A program made the translations under genes and the position numbers. This document shows, one piece after another, positions 45,664 through 57,489 of a stretch of DNA of 64,000 nt. The stretch's first letter is position 1. The number at the start of each line of letters is the position of its first letter. Under the pieces are notes generated by a model. That model saw only the letters and a program-made list of their open reading frames with translations, was not told the DNA's origin and made no database searches. The DNA is from Aspidiotus rigidus (Eukaryota; Arthropoda; Insecta; Hemiptera; Diaspididae). The stretch is from contig JAVHKY010000052.1 in assembly GCA_035079385.1 (NCBI GenBank), positions 3,906,001 through 3,970,000 of the forward strand. Reading direction: 5' to 3'.

Positions 45664-45800
45664 CATACTACAGAATTACTACTACTATATTATTACTTCT
45701 ACTATCACCACTACCATTACTACTTTTACTACTACGTCTTCTTCTTCTTCTTCTTCTTCTTCTTCTTCTTCTTCTTCTTCTTCGTCTTCTTCTTCTTTGT
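45664..45800. repeat. Trinucleotide microsatellite (ACT/CTT)
   Basis: Irregular 'act' and 'att' triplets pass into a run of about 20 CTT units (45737-45798). The poly-Ser, poly-Phe and poly-Leu frames over it are artefacts. Confidence 0.95.
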
Positions 45801-45804
45801 CAGT

Positions 45805-46895
45805 CGACGAGATGCGAGTAAACCAACTACACACCCGAAGAAGAGTGCTTTATAACCCATACAAATATGAGAGAGCATAGAGTGAATTGTAAATCAGAAG
45901 ATCGGTAAATACACACACACACCCCAATCACACACACGCACACGCGAAGAAGACGGAACATGACCTGCAGACCAGAAAAGAGACACATGATAGCAATACG
46001 CAGAAAGAAAGCATTAAACTGGCTGAACAACTATTCATTTCTTCGTCTGCACACCAAAATATAAAGAAAAAAAAAAAAACAAATCGTTTCGAGATGGATG
46101 GCACAGATGTATAGAAACCGTGATAACAAGCGTGCGCGTGCGAAAGAGGGAGGGAATGAGCGAACGAGAGCGAGAAGGAAGAATACAAACACGTCCAGAT
46201 AATTTTTTTTTTTATAACAGGTCGTTGCAGGATGAGTGTGTACGTTTAAAAGCGGGAATTAATGCGTACATATACCATTCTGAAACAAGAAGAAAATTAC
46301 TAGCTACAAATTGTATGTATCAAAAAATTATCATGATTACGTGTGTCTATCTCACGTCAGTATTCATTTAAGGAGAAGAGCAAATGTAAGAAAAAATAAG
46401 AAAGAAGAACATCCCAAAGGTACGCACTGACTGCATCTTATATAGGTATATGTATACTCAACATAAGACCTTGTTCTGTCTTCTATTTCATTTTGGTATT
46501 TCCCTTCCTCTTTTTTTTTTTTTTTTGAGTATAAACTACAGCTTCTGTGTAATACGTTGTTCGTTGACGTGCACATGTGTTGGTATATAAACTAAATTAA
46601 ACGTTTATGAATTATAAATCAAGCACAATGCTTGAAGTTTTCAAATTTAAACAATCTACTCTATATTATAAAATCGTAAGAGGATCAAGGTCAGTTTTAG
46701 GCAGAGCAAATTATAAAAAAATGATTCAATATTTCGCTGTAATGAAGATACAGAAATGATTAAACGCAATGAACACTCTTCAAAGATTTCTTAATTAGTG
46801 ATCAATTTTGGTCTATTTAGATGGCGACAACACTACAATTTCTTCAATTTCGATCAAAAATGTGCACATAATGGTTTGTTGTGGGACGTACAGTT
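45805..46895. other. No recognisable gene
   Basis: Contains a short CA run (45908-45945) and A and T homopolymers (46066, 46200, 46510). Otherwise nothing. Confidence 0.4.
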
Positions 46896-46989
46896 TATTA
46901 TCGACTTCGTGTTACACCCTCTTCTGCTATAGTTTTTCCATCAAGAATGCGCAAATAATGAATCGAAACAGAAACTACAGGTTCTATTG

Positions 46990-47402
46990 ATGAAGTCGCG
47001 TATTCCACACGTCGTTCCTTGAAGGAGAGGAAAAACAAAGAACGAAAGATGAAGTGGCTTAGCAACCTTCCAAATATTGCTATTCCTACAGAAGTCGAAA
47101 AAGTCTTGGCTTTAGCACTGAAGTTCTCCCAGAAAAGAAACGAGATCCACATTCAAGAAATTAGTTACCGATACAGAATACATCATTAACCAAGCCCGAC
47201 TCGAGATGCAAGGGACATTGAAACAGAAGTTAAAAAGCAGGTCCCTCATTTTCTCATCAAACTCAAGAAGAATGATTACCATATTTCCCCAAATTCTAAA
47301 AATTACTGCGTCACCAATAAAGAGAACAAATGTGTCGAACGATTCCTTAGAGATAGTGAGAACATCATTGTGGTCAGACCCGATAAGGGTAATTCTACGG
47401 TG
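46990..47402 (+). pseudogene. Penelope-like element, family B: N-terminal half
   Basis: The plus strand reads KMKWLSNLPNIAIPTEVEKV, then KFSQKRNEIHIQE and, after shifts, KCVERFLRDSENIIVVRPDKGNSTV (quoted in part) ending at 47396. LSN.P.IP..VE..L.L...F and ADKGN-TVV are the standard N-terminal blocks of PLE proteins. The text stops in the middle of the DKGN block, where family A copy 4 begins in the other strand. It resumes at 49625 with MEKEVYNQKVL, the expected next block. So the two halves are one element split by an insertion. Confidence 0.8.
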
Positions 47403-47599
47403 AAAGGGGGCATACTCAAAAGATTACAATGAAGAGTAATTTAAAATGACCACAGAAATATTTAAACACCGGAGCCCATGGTTAAACAACCATTGTCAAA
47501 GGAGACATGAAAGCAACTAAACCAACTACGGCTGGAAACAAGAACATCCGAGGAAGTCAGGACTAAACTAGCGAGTCATCACTACGTGAATCATACTCA

Positions 47600-47903
47600 T
47601 AAAAAACGACGGCTTCCTCAACGAAGTTAAACGAGGAACGCAGGGAATCTGTTTTATGAGTCCAATGGGATTTGGTATTGAAAATTCAAGGAAGCCTAGA
47701 CCTAGATAAAGCTAGTATAAAGAAGGCGACCTACTATAAGACTAGTATAATATAGTTTGAGAGTCTAAATTTTTCTCGAATCTCCAGCTACATATGTATG
47801 ATAGCTCAAGAGTTGAAATTTTTCCAAGTTTTTTGCTGGACGGCGCACGGCGCACAGCAAATTTCTCAAAAAGCCCCCCATAAAACAGGTTCCCTGTTAA
47901 CAA
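47600..47903. mobile_element. Minisatellite-family element inserted in PLE copy 4 (H4)
   Basis: The PLE tail in copy 1 reads 'catactcataaacaagttcaat' without a break (5881-5902); here about 300 bases lie between 'catactcataa' and 'acaagttcaat'. The insert starts 'aacgacggcttcctcaacg' with a nearby 'cagggaatctgttttatgag', and ends with 'cataaaacaggttccctgtt', which is the inverse of that block. So it has subterminal inverted repeats and a terminal hairpin word (aacaggttccctgtt). No clear target duplication is seen. Confidence 0.75.
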
Positions 47904-47905
47904 GT

Positions 47906-49510
47906 TCAATCAACCCCTTCACCAGATATGTACCTGTTGAGCACCTCAACGTTGTCACTATTCAAATGACGGATAATTTCAATATGTTCCAACGCGATAC
48001 GTTTAAAATACAAGTTTTCTCTACGGAGGAGGACCTCGAACCCCTCTTTTATACCACGGCCACTAGCAATTAAATGATCCGAAACGCTGATACACCGAAA
48101 TTCTTTTTTTCCCACGCCTTTCTGTGTTCAGAAATTCTCATTACTTGGTGACGGCCAGTCTCGCTGATGTAAACTCCCATACAATCATTACACTCCACCT
48201 TGTAAACACCACTCCTATCGATCCATTGAATACGTAGGGTCTTTCAACTTGACGAATAAGCTTTTAATAGCATTGAGGTTATAATAGACAGGCCGAAAAC
48301 CAAATGGCGGGAGGAGACGACCCAATTCAAAAGAGGACTTCCCCAAAAACGGGAGCCTTATTCACCGCTTCCTACTGTCTAGGGTCGGATCGTGGGGGAA
48401 GAAGGGAGGTGGTGGAATCCACGCAGTTCCAAGTAACTTACCTTGGAACCATACGGCCAATATCTATATAGTCAACAGCTCCTAATGGAAGGCGGACTGA
48501 CCCAACGGAATACTGGTCAGCCGGTGGATTAAGCTGTTAAAAGCAGCGCATTTGTGAGCGATAGGGCAAAAAGATTTGACGTGGACAGTAATGTTGGTCG
48601 AAGTACCTTTCCTGTAAATGGCGAATTCATGGACGCCATCTCTATCAGAGAAGGTCAAGTCCAAGTAATTATTGGATAAACCGCCAATTTCCAAGGTAAA
48701 TTTTATGGAAGGGTGTTGATTGTTTAGGTACTTTAGGAGCTCCAAAAGAAGATACCAGAAACCAGTCCGCGTACACAACACAGTCGTCGACGTACCTGTG
48801 CCAATAAAATATGTGACTCAAAAACACCTGGCCGGAAGAGAAGAGATCAACCTCAAATGTAGACATAAAGACCCCCGAGATAAGTGAACCCAAAGGGGAA
48901 CCGATGGGGATACCAACCTCCTCAGGAAACTTGAAAAATTTTCTATCGAATTTACAAAAGTTGGGAGACCAACAAATATTAAGCAAATTGAAAAATTCTG
49001 CCAATTCTTCGTGACAAATACTAGATTGTATACTAAAAGGTCTCCCATGTGTTGGATGGAAGTTGCTTCAGGGATATTTGGAAACAGGTCGACCACATCA
49101 AATGAACTAAGGGCCGAACCCGGCGGAAGAATGACGTCTTCAAGCCTATCAGCCAAGGAAACCGAATTTTTCACAGAGTAGAGCGACTCAAAATCTACTC
49201 TGGATTTGAACTAACGGTCCAAGACGCGGGAAAAGATACAAAGGAAACGACAGGACGCATCGGAGTATGGACCTTAGGCAGTTCATACAGAAGGGGATGC
49301 ACCGGGTTAGGTTCGAGGAGCGATCTTTTCAGCGAGGGTGTTTCAATGAGAAACTCGCAGCAGTTAATCACGCGTCTAACTTTCTTCACGTGTTTAGGAA
49401 AATTGAAGCGGTCATTATCTTTGGCACCACACTGGTTGAAAAGATCATAGACTTTGGAAACGTAAGAGGACTTCCCCATCACGACAATGGCATTACCTTT
49501 GTCAGTTTTC
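47906..49510 (-). pseudogene. PLE reverse transcriptase remains, copy 4
   Basis: The frame at 49482-49195 has the block after DKGN (KSSYVSKVYDLFN) and LYELPKVHTPMRPVVSF. The frame at 49174-48818 begins KNSVSLADRLEDVILPPGS and holds motif A, LSSFDVVDLFPNIP, with its catalytic Asp. The frame at 49004-48669 holds GIPIGSPLGSLISG and HRYVDD (YVDD at 48783-48794). So motifs A, B and C are all present, but in different frames. The end of RT is at 48781-48482. The GIY-YIG region near 48180-48050 is broken. Confidence 0.8.
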
Positions 49511-49624
49511 TTAATGATTAAGCCCTCCTCCCTGAACCTCCTCTATTATTCCTCTGATCACCTCAATAGCAACGTCGTTCACACGAGGGAGGGGTATTGC
49601 GGACAAGGGCGGCACAATTTGTTG

Positions 49625-50470
49625 ATGGAAAAAGAAGTTTACAATCAGAAAGTACTGTCCTTATTGAATGATACAATTACGTATAAAAAGACAGATTCCG
49701 ATCCCACTTCCTCCATTGAGACCAAAAGCAATAAATAGGTCAAGAAGATGTTAGAAGAAAAGATGATCAAGCCCAGTCTTCACAGTGTTCTTACCACATG
49801 TACCAGTGTTTCACCCAAAATTTATGAACTTCCAAAAATACATAAGCCAGACGTATCTCTTTTGTCCAGTGGTGTCATTTATAAACGCTCCGACTTATTA
49901 TTTATCGAAATTTCTTCCCCTTATTTTAAACTGCTTTTCCAATGATGACATTAACATCCATCTTATTAGAAATTTTGAAGATATTGTTCTGGAAGATGGA
50001 GATACTTTGGTTTCTTTCAATGCTGTGGCACTCTTTACGGGTGGTTCTTGAGCTCACTGAGGAAAGTTGCCATCTGTCAGTTTACTAAACTGATTAAAAA
50101 TGTATTTTTTGATACCTTGGAATTTTGTTTGAGGAATGGTTATTGCATATTTCAGGGAGTCTGTTATCCTCAGGTGGAGGGAATGGCTGTGGGTATTCCT
50201 CTTTCTCCCATAGTGGATGAACTGTTGTTTGTGTAATAATGACTGTGTTGACAATGGTTTTGAATTTTTGAGCAATTTTAATAGTCGACTCAAGTCTATT
50301 ATTGAAAAAGAAGTTAAGGGTGCTATAAATTTTTTAGATGTTATCATTTAGAACAATAGTAACCTTATTTTTAAACATTATAAAAAACCTTCCTAGATAC
50401 TGATAGGGTTATGGATTATTTTTTCATTGCTGCCAGATAAAAATGAAAAATTTAAAAATCAAGTCATGAA
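49625..50470 (+). pseudogene. Penelope-like element, family B: RT half
   Basis: The plus strand reads MEKEVYNQKVLSLLNDTI, then MLEEKMIKPS, KIYELPKIHKPDV (LPKIHK block), and motif A as DTLVSFNAVALFTGGS (about 50010-50048). In active PLEs this is SFDVVALFTNVP, so the catalytic Asp is replaced by Asn here. Then come FCLRNGYCIFQGVCYPQVEG and GMAVGIPLSPIVDEL (motif B, 50180-50225). The YxDD block is deleted. It continues with RLKSIIEKEVKGAINFLDV near 50290-50345 and a KHYKKPS block near 50380. No GIY-YIG domain follows. Confidence 0.8.
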
Positions 50471-50664
50471 TATTGAGTTATAACCTACTTAGATGCTGAT
50501 CACCATTAGTACATTGTAGTATTGTTAACTGCCAATATCTTAGATGCTTTAATGGGCACACTGCCGTATTGTCCGTAATATTGTTTGTTTTTGATATGCT
50601 GAACATACTGGGATTGGTTGTATGGTACATGTTGGCCGGTAGGCCTACCTAAATTTATGATACT

Positions 50665-50970
50665 ATTTTGTTATGACAAAGTGATTCTCGCCGAGACAGA
50701 AGTGCCTCCACTGACTTAATAACGCTGGACTAAAATATGGAATAGAGATGAACGCGGGCAAGATCACGCCACGGTGATGAAATATACAACGAATGGTGAC
50801 AAGGAAGTGAGGATTAACATCGGAACGTAACAAATTGAGGATGTAAATCGGTTTAGGTACCTTGGAGCACTGGTAAACAACGACGTTAAAGATTAGAAGG
50901 AGATTAAATCACGGATTTGCACGACAAAAAGTGCGTTCAATAACATCGCTAAGCTGCTTAGGAAATCTGA
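50665..50970 (+). pseudogene. RTE-type LINE fragment downstream of the RT active site
   Basis: The plus frame reads YDKVILAETE (in place of YADD.VLLAES), then after breaks QIEDVNRFRYLGALVNNDV, KEIKSRICTTKSAFNNIAKL. This is the region just after motif C in endonuclease-RT LINEs (E.V..F.YLG..........EI..RI..A..AF..L..L). It is the part missing from the LINE at 0.2-2.6 kb, so it may be the same family. Confidence 0.7.
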
Positions 50971-50979
50971 GAAAAAGAA

Positions 50980-53900
50980 TCATGTGATACAAAGTACGGA
51001 CTGTTCTGAAATATTCCTGAAAAACATAGACCAATAGTGTCTATTGCGACAACCGCTAGTAACGTAAGTTCCAATTTCGGAAGAGAAAAAGGATTTTTTT
51101 CCCCCAAAAAAATTTCTCAGAAAACAGCAAAAGTGACTTTCAACAACGCGGCGAGAATGCCACAAAACTGAGTCTAGGTACGTTCCTTTCAACAGAAAAA
51201 GAGGAGAGAAACAGAAACACTATACTCCTACAAATAGATGTAGCTACTTTGTTTCGTGGATACTAAATTTCTTCTCTACAAAAATAGTAATAAGAATTTC
51301 TCTATAGGTATTTCAAACACGCTGAGCTCTTGTACATTATTTTGTTTCGTGCTACCCAATTATTTGGAACTTGAGATTTTTTTTCTCGCAAATACTATTT
51401 ATTGCTACCTGTACTTAATGAGGAAAAACCTCAGGTTTTAGGACTCTCATTAAAAATTTTAAAAATTGAATTTCTTGTCTGTCGACTTTCAAGTACAAAT
51501 TTGTTGAACTTCCAACAACTTCTGTTATGAAATTTAAAACGCTGTTCTACACTTACCTCGTGTCCGAACTTGGACTACATAAGAACATCTGAATTCAGAT
51601 TTTATAACAAAATGATACATACTGGTGATGATGATAGTGATGAAGCAACAGATAATAATAAAATTATGCTAGTCGCGAGTGAGAAGCTTTGAAGGAAATG
51701 TTGACAGTACTTTTTAATATTTGTGCGTACAAGTATAAAAAATCATTTCTACAAGCAATGCATTTTCATGCTCCACAGGTCCTCCAGTGAAGTTCGCCTG
51801 ATGCTTAATGCATTCTTACGAGGTTGAATTCGCCATGAACATTGAACACGGTGACAAACGTTGGAGGTGAACGCTGAAGATAATTATTGTGAATTTATTC
51901 TCTGAAAGCAACCATCATCAATGATTTTCTTTGCTCTCGAGTGATCTTAATTCATTCATGCCGAAGACATAGTATTGCAGCCGAAAATGTTGGCTTCGGC
52001 TTTCGGCTTAAACTGACAACCTTGGAAAATTTGGCTTTCAACTTTCGGCTCTTGGCTCTTGGAAGAACTCATCTAGCTTTTGGCTTAATTCAGTTGATTT
52101 TCGGGCTTTTGGCTGATTAATACGCGAGTTCGGATAAAATAATCAGGAGAAGTAGGGCTTTGACTTACCTCTAGAAAATTTGGATGACTGCGCTGAGGGC
52201 TTCTATGCTGAAAAGCTCAGAACCGGAACCAATCTTTCTTATCTTTTTCAATTCTTTGGCGAGTCGAGTAATCGAACTAGCAGTTTGAACACTCGAGCAG
52301 TGTATGTTCCTGTTTTGCAGGAATCAGGAAAGCTAGAAAAAAATTGAAAAAAATTGGAAATGAAATTTTTCCGATATGTAAACGAAGAAAATTGGATAAA
52401 AAAAACAGGCTGTTCTCGGTCAAAAATTGAAACAAGGCTTTTTTTTTCAACAAATTTCTTCCGATTGATTTTTCAATAAACGTACGTAAGGGAAGTCGGA
52501 GTTGCCCTAGAAATCTTGAGTATATATCCCGAAAATAAAAGTTTCTAACAAGTTATTTTGTATTAGATTTTCCCTCGGTACAAAAGAAAATTTGTTGCCT
52601 TTGTTAACATTTATATGCCATCTCGTCCCCACCCCTTTCCTCCAAAACCCGCCTCTCCCACAAAGAAGGAAATTTTCTACTGAAGAGAGAGTTATTTCCG
52701 AGGAAGAGAGTAGGGCTTAGAACTATAGGACTTGAAGACACTTTTTACCTGCGTAGAAGAAGCGTGCCGCGCCGAGTTAGTTCAGGAATTTGAAAGAAAT
52801 TTTCAAGTTGATTATAATTACGTATTCGTGAAGGCGGAGGCTCAGAGTAGTTTCTAGACTTGAAAAAACTTTTCAAGTGGTATAGGTAATCAATTTTTGA
52901 TCTTGTAACTTGGAAAAATTGTGCTGGATGAAAAGAGTAACTTGAAAAAATTCTAACTTACGGTATATGATCGCGAGGCTTGAAAAATTTTTGATTTGCG
53001 AACGATAAACATAATATGTACCAGTTTTGACAAACAATTGATGATAAATAAATATCGGATTTGAAATTGATTATCATCGTATCCTCCCATGAAACAGGTC
53101 TCCTGATCGTTTCAATTGATATTTTTTCATCGAGTTCAATTAAATCGTGCACCCGTTTAGCCCGTCGATGTTGCTAAATTAGAAACTCCGATATCATGGG
53201 GAAAACGCATCGCTAGGATTCTAGCACGTTATTTTGAGAGTCCATCTGAAGACATCGGTCAGAAGAATTGTATATCTAATTTCCATAGACTTGAAAGAAT
53301 TAAAAAACATAAACTCGTTGGGGACTTTTGTCAACAAGTTACCAGAAAATTTTAGAGAGTTCTGTACGGAAGGGAAAAAAACAAGAAGTTGACGAATGAC
53401 CTTAAACTTAACGAACTACGGTAGTAAAATTTTCGGGCAAATCTGGCGCTACCAGATCACGATAGAACCGTTCATTAGTAGTGGCCGCTTCTATATACAC
53501 GTCCTCTCCCCTGTCTTGAAGCCTTCCTCGTTTACAACCGTCCGCACGGTAGCAAACTACTTTATTACTGCCGTTCTAGGATGTTTTTGTATATCGTGAT
53601 GCATGTTTTACGTAATAGAAAACCGCATCTCCAAGTTACGTGTCTCTCTCTCACCCAGGTATACTACTAGTCACATTTATGGTTACAACAAAGATGATGA
53701 CACTTACGATTTTTTTTTTCTCATTTCTTTTCGACACTTTTACAAACATACATAGTTCCTTCTCCTTCTCCACAAAACCTGAATATGATAGCAAGAAGAG
53801 AGAAGAATATTTTGTTGTTGTAAATAGAGGAGGCACGATACAGCACGAACACCACACCGCTAAGTTTGAGCAGAAGACGACGGTGGTTGGACGTCAGCTA

Positions 53901-55040
53901 GGTGCAGTATTAATATGAGGTGCTCATTAACTGGTGCAGCCTAACCTCGAGCTATCTCTCTTTTCTCGTATTTCTTCGTAGTTTTCATGTTGAATTTTCA
54001 ATTCTCTCACATAAATTCTCTTTAATACCGCAGGTAAGAAAGAAGTATACGAAAACTCACCTCAAATGCAAACCGGTCTTCGAAATCCGAGAAAAAAAAA
54101 TATCATTTACGAGGCGCTGATGATGATGATGACGATGAGGACGACGAAGGCGATGATGATGGTGATGTTAATTTTCGTCGATCGTATCTATCGACTACTA
54201 TACTCGTACGTAAACACGTGTTTAGAGGCGCGCAAACGACGAACGACGTGCTGCCATGTCAGGCTTTTTTACGACTTATGCATTAAGTATATCAATCGAG
54301 AACACGAGTGAGTGAGAGTGGTGCGGACGAACTAATTCGTACCCGAAATTTTAGATCAACTGTGTATTGACTTCAGGTCGACGTCGATTTGATGTCTCGA
54401 ACTCTATCATCTTTTCAACAAAAGATAGCAACGTCAATATATCGTTGACCGAGTTCCACCTAATTTCGACTGAAATAATATGTGCGCTAAAAATGAAACG
54501 CTGACTTCTTCTTTACAACTTATAATTGTTGTCGTCAAAATCGAATGTCAACTTTGAAAACATTCATTTTAGCACATTAGGTAGGTACCTACATTATTCA
54601 CCTGAAAAATCCCTTCAATCTCCGTCAAAATGGCGTCGATTTTAAAGACTTACGCTATCTAGAAAGAACTTAGAATTGAGAATAAAAATGAGTTGATCTT
54701 TGATCGTCACGATTAATCAGACTTCGGCTTCAAAAATCGCCGGTTTAGTGTTATAGTCTCAAGAATGATCGTGTTTTTCAATGTGTCTCATCATAAGGTA
54801 ATCATAATGGCTCATTTTGTTCCCGTGTAGAGAAGTGAATACTGTAAGTCTGGCAAACATATATCAGGGTTGAGGGTACATTGTAAATTTACCACAGATT
54901 GACAAGACGAATCAGTCAAATTGAGATCTATGAATATTGACTCAAGTCCGACCAGTTTACTTTTTCAGAGCGCTGTATATCAACTATTTATCGACGTAAG
55001 ACTTCAGCCCTAAGTCGTCAACGACTTCATGCTCTACGAG
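50980..55040. other. No recognisable gene
   Basis: AT-rich sequence. At 51975-52130 there is a cluster of 'ggcttt(c)ggct' words like that at 26.2 kb. At 54118-54175 there is a GAT/GAC/GAG-rich low-complexity run. The frame 53640-53918 is the longest here and has no motif. Confidence 0.4.
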
Positions 55041-55096
55041 CATAAATGTTGTTGGATTCAGAAGAAACGGGACAAACATTTAGGATGTGAAGAAAC

Positions 55097-55381
55097 ATGT
55101 TAATGTGCTATAGACGATTGAATCATCTGAGAGGAGGGATCCTGGCAGCTCAACAGGCAGTTGACAATAACTTACTGGTCTTCACAAGACAACAAGCTGA
55201 GAGAGACAGGAACATGTGTGTGGCAGATGTATTGGTAACATATCCTAAAAGTAAAGGAACTGGTCAAGATTCAGTTTTCAAGGAAATTTTGCTAAAGCGT
55301 CCGACCACAACGGTGATTAGGGAACAATGTGCTGATGATATTTTGGTCACCAGTGCGTTCTTCAAAGATCCAGTCGTATGA
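55097..55381 (+). CDS. Unidentified 94-codon open frame
   Basis: A true ATG at 55097 opens a frame to TGA at 55379, with a normal amino-acid mix and less AT-biased codons than its surroundings. It reads AAQQAVDNNLLVFTRQQAER and later TYPKSKGTGQDSVFKEILLK. Two similar stretches, VADVLVTYPK and ADDILVTSAFF, hint at an internal repeat. No cysteine cluster or membrane segment. It may be a remnant of a transposon-encoded or host protein. I cannot name a family. Confidence 0.35.
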   Translation: MLMCYRRLNHLRGGILAAQQAVDNNLLVFTRQQAERDRNMCVADVLVTYPKSKGTGQDSVFKEILLKRPTTTVIREQCADDILVTSAFFKDPVV

Positions 55382-55485
55382 TTTGACATGGAATAGGTAC
55401 CACCAGCGGGTACACAGATTTAATAAGGAATTAAGAGTTTAGTCTGAATTGGACTTGACAGAATGAGGGAAAGTTTGTGCAGAGT

Positions 55486-55648
55486 CAGGGACGGATTTAC
55501 GGGGGGTACAAGGAGAACGCCCCCCCCCCCAAAAAAGAAAAAAAAAAAAAACTTAATTGTCTAATGTGACCATATTTTTCGAGCGGAGTGAGGAAAAAAT
55601 TTCTCAACAAGGGAATATCTCCCAAAAATGTACCCGTAAATCCACGCC
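55486..55648. mobile_element. About 163-bp hAT-like MITE
   Basis: The left end CAGGGACGGATTTACGGG matches the complement of the right end (CCCGTAAATCCACGCC) with a few changes. Flanks TGCAGAGT (55478-55485) and CGCAGGGT (55649-55656) agree at six of eight positions, suggesting an old 8-bp duplication. It contains C11 and A13 runs. Confidence 0.55.
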
Positions 55649-56164
55649 CGCAGGGTAGAGATGAGTAATTCTCAGAAAAATGTAATATTCTGGTCACATT
55701 TTTTTTTCTTTTGAATTGCGCTGTAAATTTGTCGCAGTAGCAAAATCTGTAGTGAGGGTTGTACCGAAAGCATTTGAATAGTTTTGTGCGCACCAAATTT
55801 GTGAGCAAAACTTTTTTGCTGTGACAAAGAAATTATTGTCCACGCTAAAGGAGGTTTATAATGCTATTTGCATAAGGAATTCGAACGTTGTGGATGCAAT
55901 CCCTTCATTGTGAAATGGATGGGATTTTTCCGCACGAAATGAAAAGTCCGAAATCACAAAAAAAAAAAGTCTTTAAGCGGTTAAGAATCAATTCACGAAA
56001 AAAAAATAAAAGTGAACATTAAAAATGGTACATAAACATAAAAAAAGTATATTAAACGAAAAAACAAAAAAATCACAAAAAATCAAAACTTTTAACCGAA
56101 AAATTAATGTAAACAAAAGAAAGCATACGCTTCAATTATAAAATAAGTTGAAAACTAAAAAATC

Positions 56165-56705
56165 ATTCTATGATTTTAGTATTGCACCACAAGAGCGCAT
56201 TTCGCTTAACTCGGCCTGCCACCTTCTCTTTTTTGGCCAAGTGGAAATGTTTTCGCTTTAGGTGGGCAACCAAATGCACACCCTTTTGTATGCTTACACT
56301 GCAAACTTTTCAAAAAAAAAGGGGGGGGCATGAGCATTTTGATTCCCACAAATTTCCTCTGTTGATGACTATGGTCCATACATTGAATTTGCGGGCTGTA
56401 AAGTCGTTGAACGTTTGCCACCCGCCATCGCCTCTCAAAAATTTGGACACTTCTTTTTCCCAAATATATTTGTTACTGCTTCTGCTGCCACAAAGTACTC
56501 CATACAACTTTCTTCCTTGTGGAGGGTGTTGCAGAATTGCTTCATCAGTTGCAGCCCACTGATAAGCGGCAGTCCATAGCGGCAAAGAAATATCTGGTAT
56601 GTTGACGAATGGAGGGCTGTTTTTTGAATGTGGATTTCGTTTTCCTGACTACTGCCTGACTATGTCTGAAATTTCATTTAAAAATTGGCCGACGGGCAAG
56701 CATTC
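56165..56705 (-). pseudogene. MULE transposase C-terminal part with SWIM zinc finger
   Basis: From 56700 the minus strand reads LPVGQFL, then after breaks DISLPLWTAAYQWAATDEAI, then a linker with NKYIWEKEVSKFLRGDGGW and FNDFTARKFNVWTI. It then has CSCPPFF in one frame (56340-56310 region) and KSLQCKHTKG in another. Together these give the C-x-C...C-x-H pattern of a SWIM zinc finger, which in MULEs helps bind DNA. The end reads KRKHF-like basic sequence and runs on to about 56165. There are at least two frame breaks, one at a G-run near 56322. It overlaps in sequence with the 11.5-kb fragment only at LPVGQFL. Confidence 0.8.
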
Positions 56706-56715
56706 ATTCCTTTTT

Positions 56716-56755
56716 ATTTATTTATTTATTTATTTAGTTATTTATTTATTTATTT
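56716..56755. repeat. (TTTA)n microsatellite
   Basis: About nine TTTA units with one change, directly upstream of where the MULE fragment breaks off. Confidence 0.9.
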
Positions 56756-56999
56756 TTTGTGAAAACATTCTGAAAATTTCTTGTTTTTTTTTTTTTTCGT
56801 GAGTATACTCAAAGATTTTGTGTGCTGTACTTTTTGTTACCACCACTTGTCATATTTTGGATGATTTTTTCGTGCTGTTATTTTCCGTTCAAACGCCTTT
56901 TCTTTTTGTGCAGTTTAATATTCCCCTTGTGAAATTGGTTTGTCACAACTAAGGAAAAAAAAATAGGTCAGAGCGAAGGAAAGAAATTGAATGTAGGCT

Positions 57000-57480
57000 C
57001 TTATTTTTGGGTAAATGATGCTGTATGATGAAGACAAATATAGAATTGTACATTGATATTTGTATCTAAAAATGATATTTTCATTTTCAGAAGAGAAATG
57101 GGGAATCTTAAAAAATTGTAACAAAGTTTTGATTCCTTCCTTGTGGTCAATATTTCATCCAGTGAGAGGCGGAGGGACTGAAACATTATTGAATACAACC
57201 TGGCCCCAATCAATGTATTCCATGTTAGGTCTAATATACAGCCAAAAACACGGCTTTCTCCCAATATAATGTTGCTGGTGATCACAATTAGGTTGAAAAA
57301 AGTAGATTTGTATTTTTTTTTTTTTTTTCTTTCTTCATGTCCATGGTAATGGATACTAATTACTTATGATATATCATTCTTAATCTCAACAATAACATTT
57401 CTGTGTGAACTATGCATATTTTGTACATCCCTCAGTGACATTATCGAAATATTATTGCCAAGCAATGAAAATCTTTTGTT
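57000..57480. other. No recognisable feature
   Basis: AT-rich, with a T18-like run near 57312. Nothing is recognised. Confidence 0.4.
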
Positions 57481-57489
57481 GAGCGGTAC

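Larger units (their letters stand above)
47403..49624 (-). mobile_element. Penelope-like element, family A copy 4, nested in family B
   Basis: Closely related to copy 1: the same blocks occur in the same order, with the 3' tail at 47403-47600, thumb at 48100-48480, RT at 48480-49480, and the N-terminal DKGN region near 49500. It is 5' truncated near 49624. It is inserted antisense into family B. It is itself interrupted at about 47600-47903 by a minisatellite-family element. Several frameshifts and deletions show it is dead. Confidence 0.87.
55925..56940. mobile_element. MULE element copy with SWIM-type transposase remnant (M2)
   Basis: The flanking parts (55935-56140 and 56820-56935) match the two parts of M1 at 24.2-25.4 kb, and the middle holds the transposase fragment. 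The full ends are not defined. A further weak match to the A-rich left part lies at 63001-63160. Confidence 0.55.

Noticed and set aside
45598..45880. Poly-Ser and poly-Phe open frames of 85-90 codons
   Set aside because: They are translations of the CTT microsatellite.
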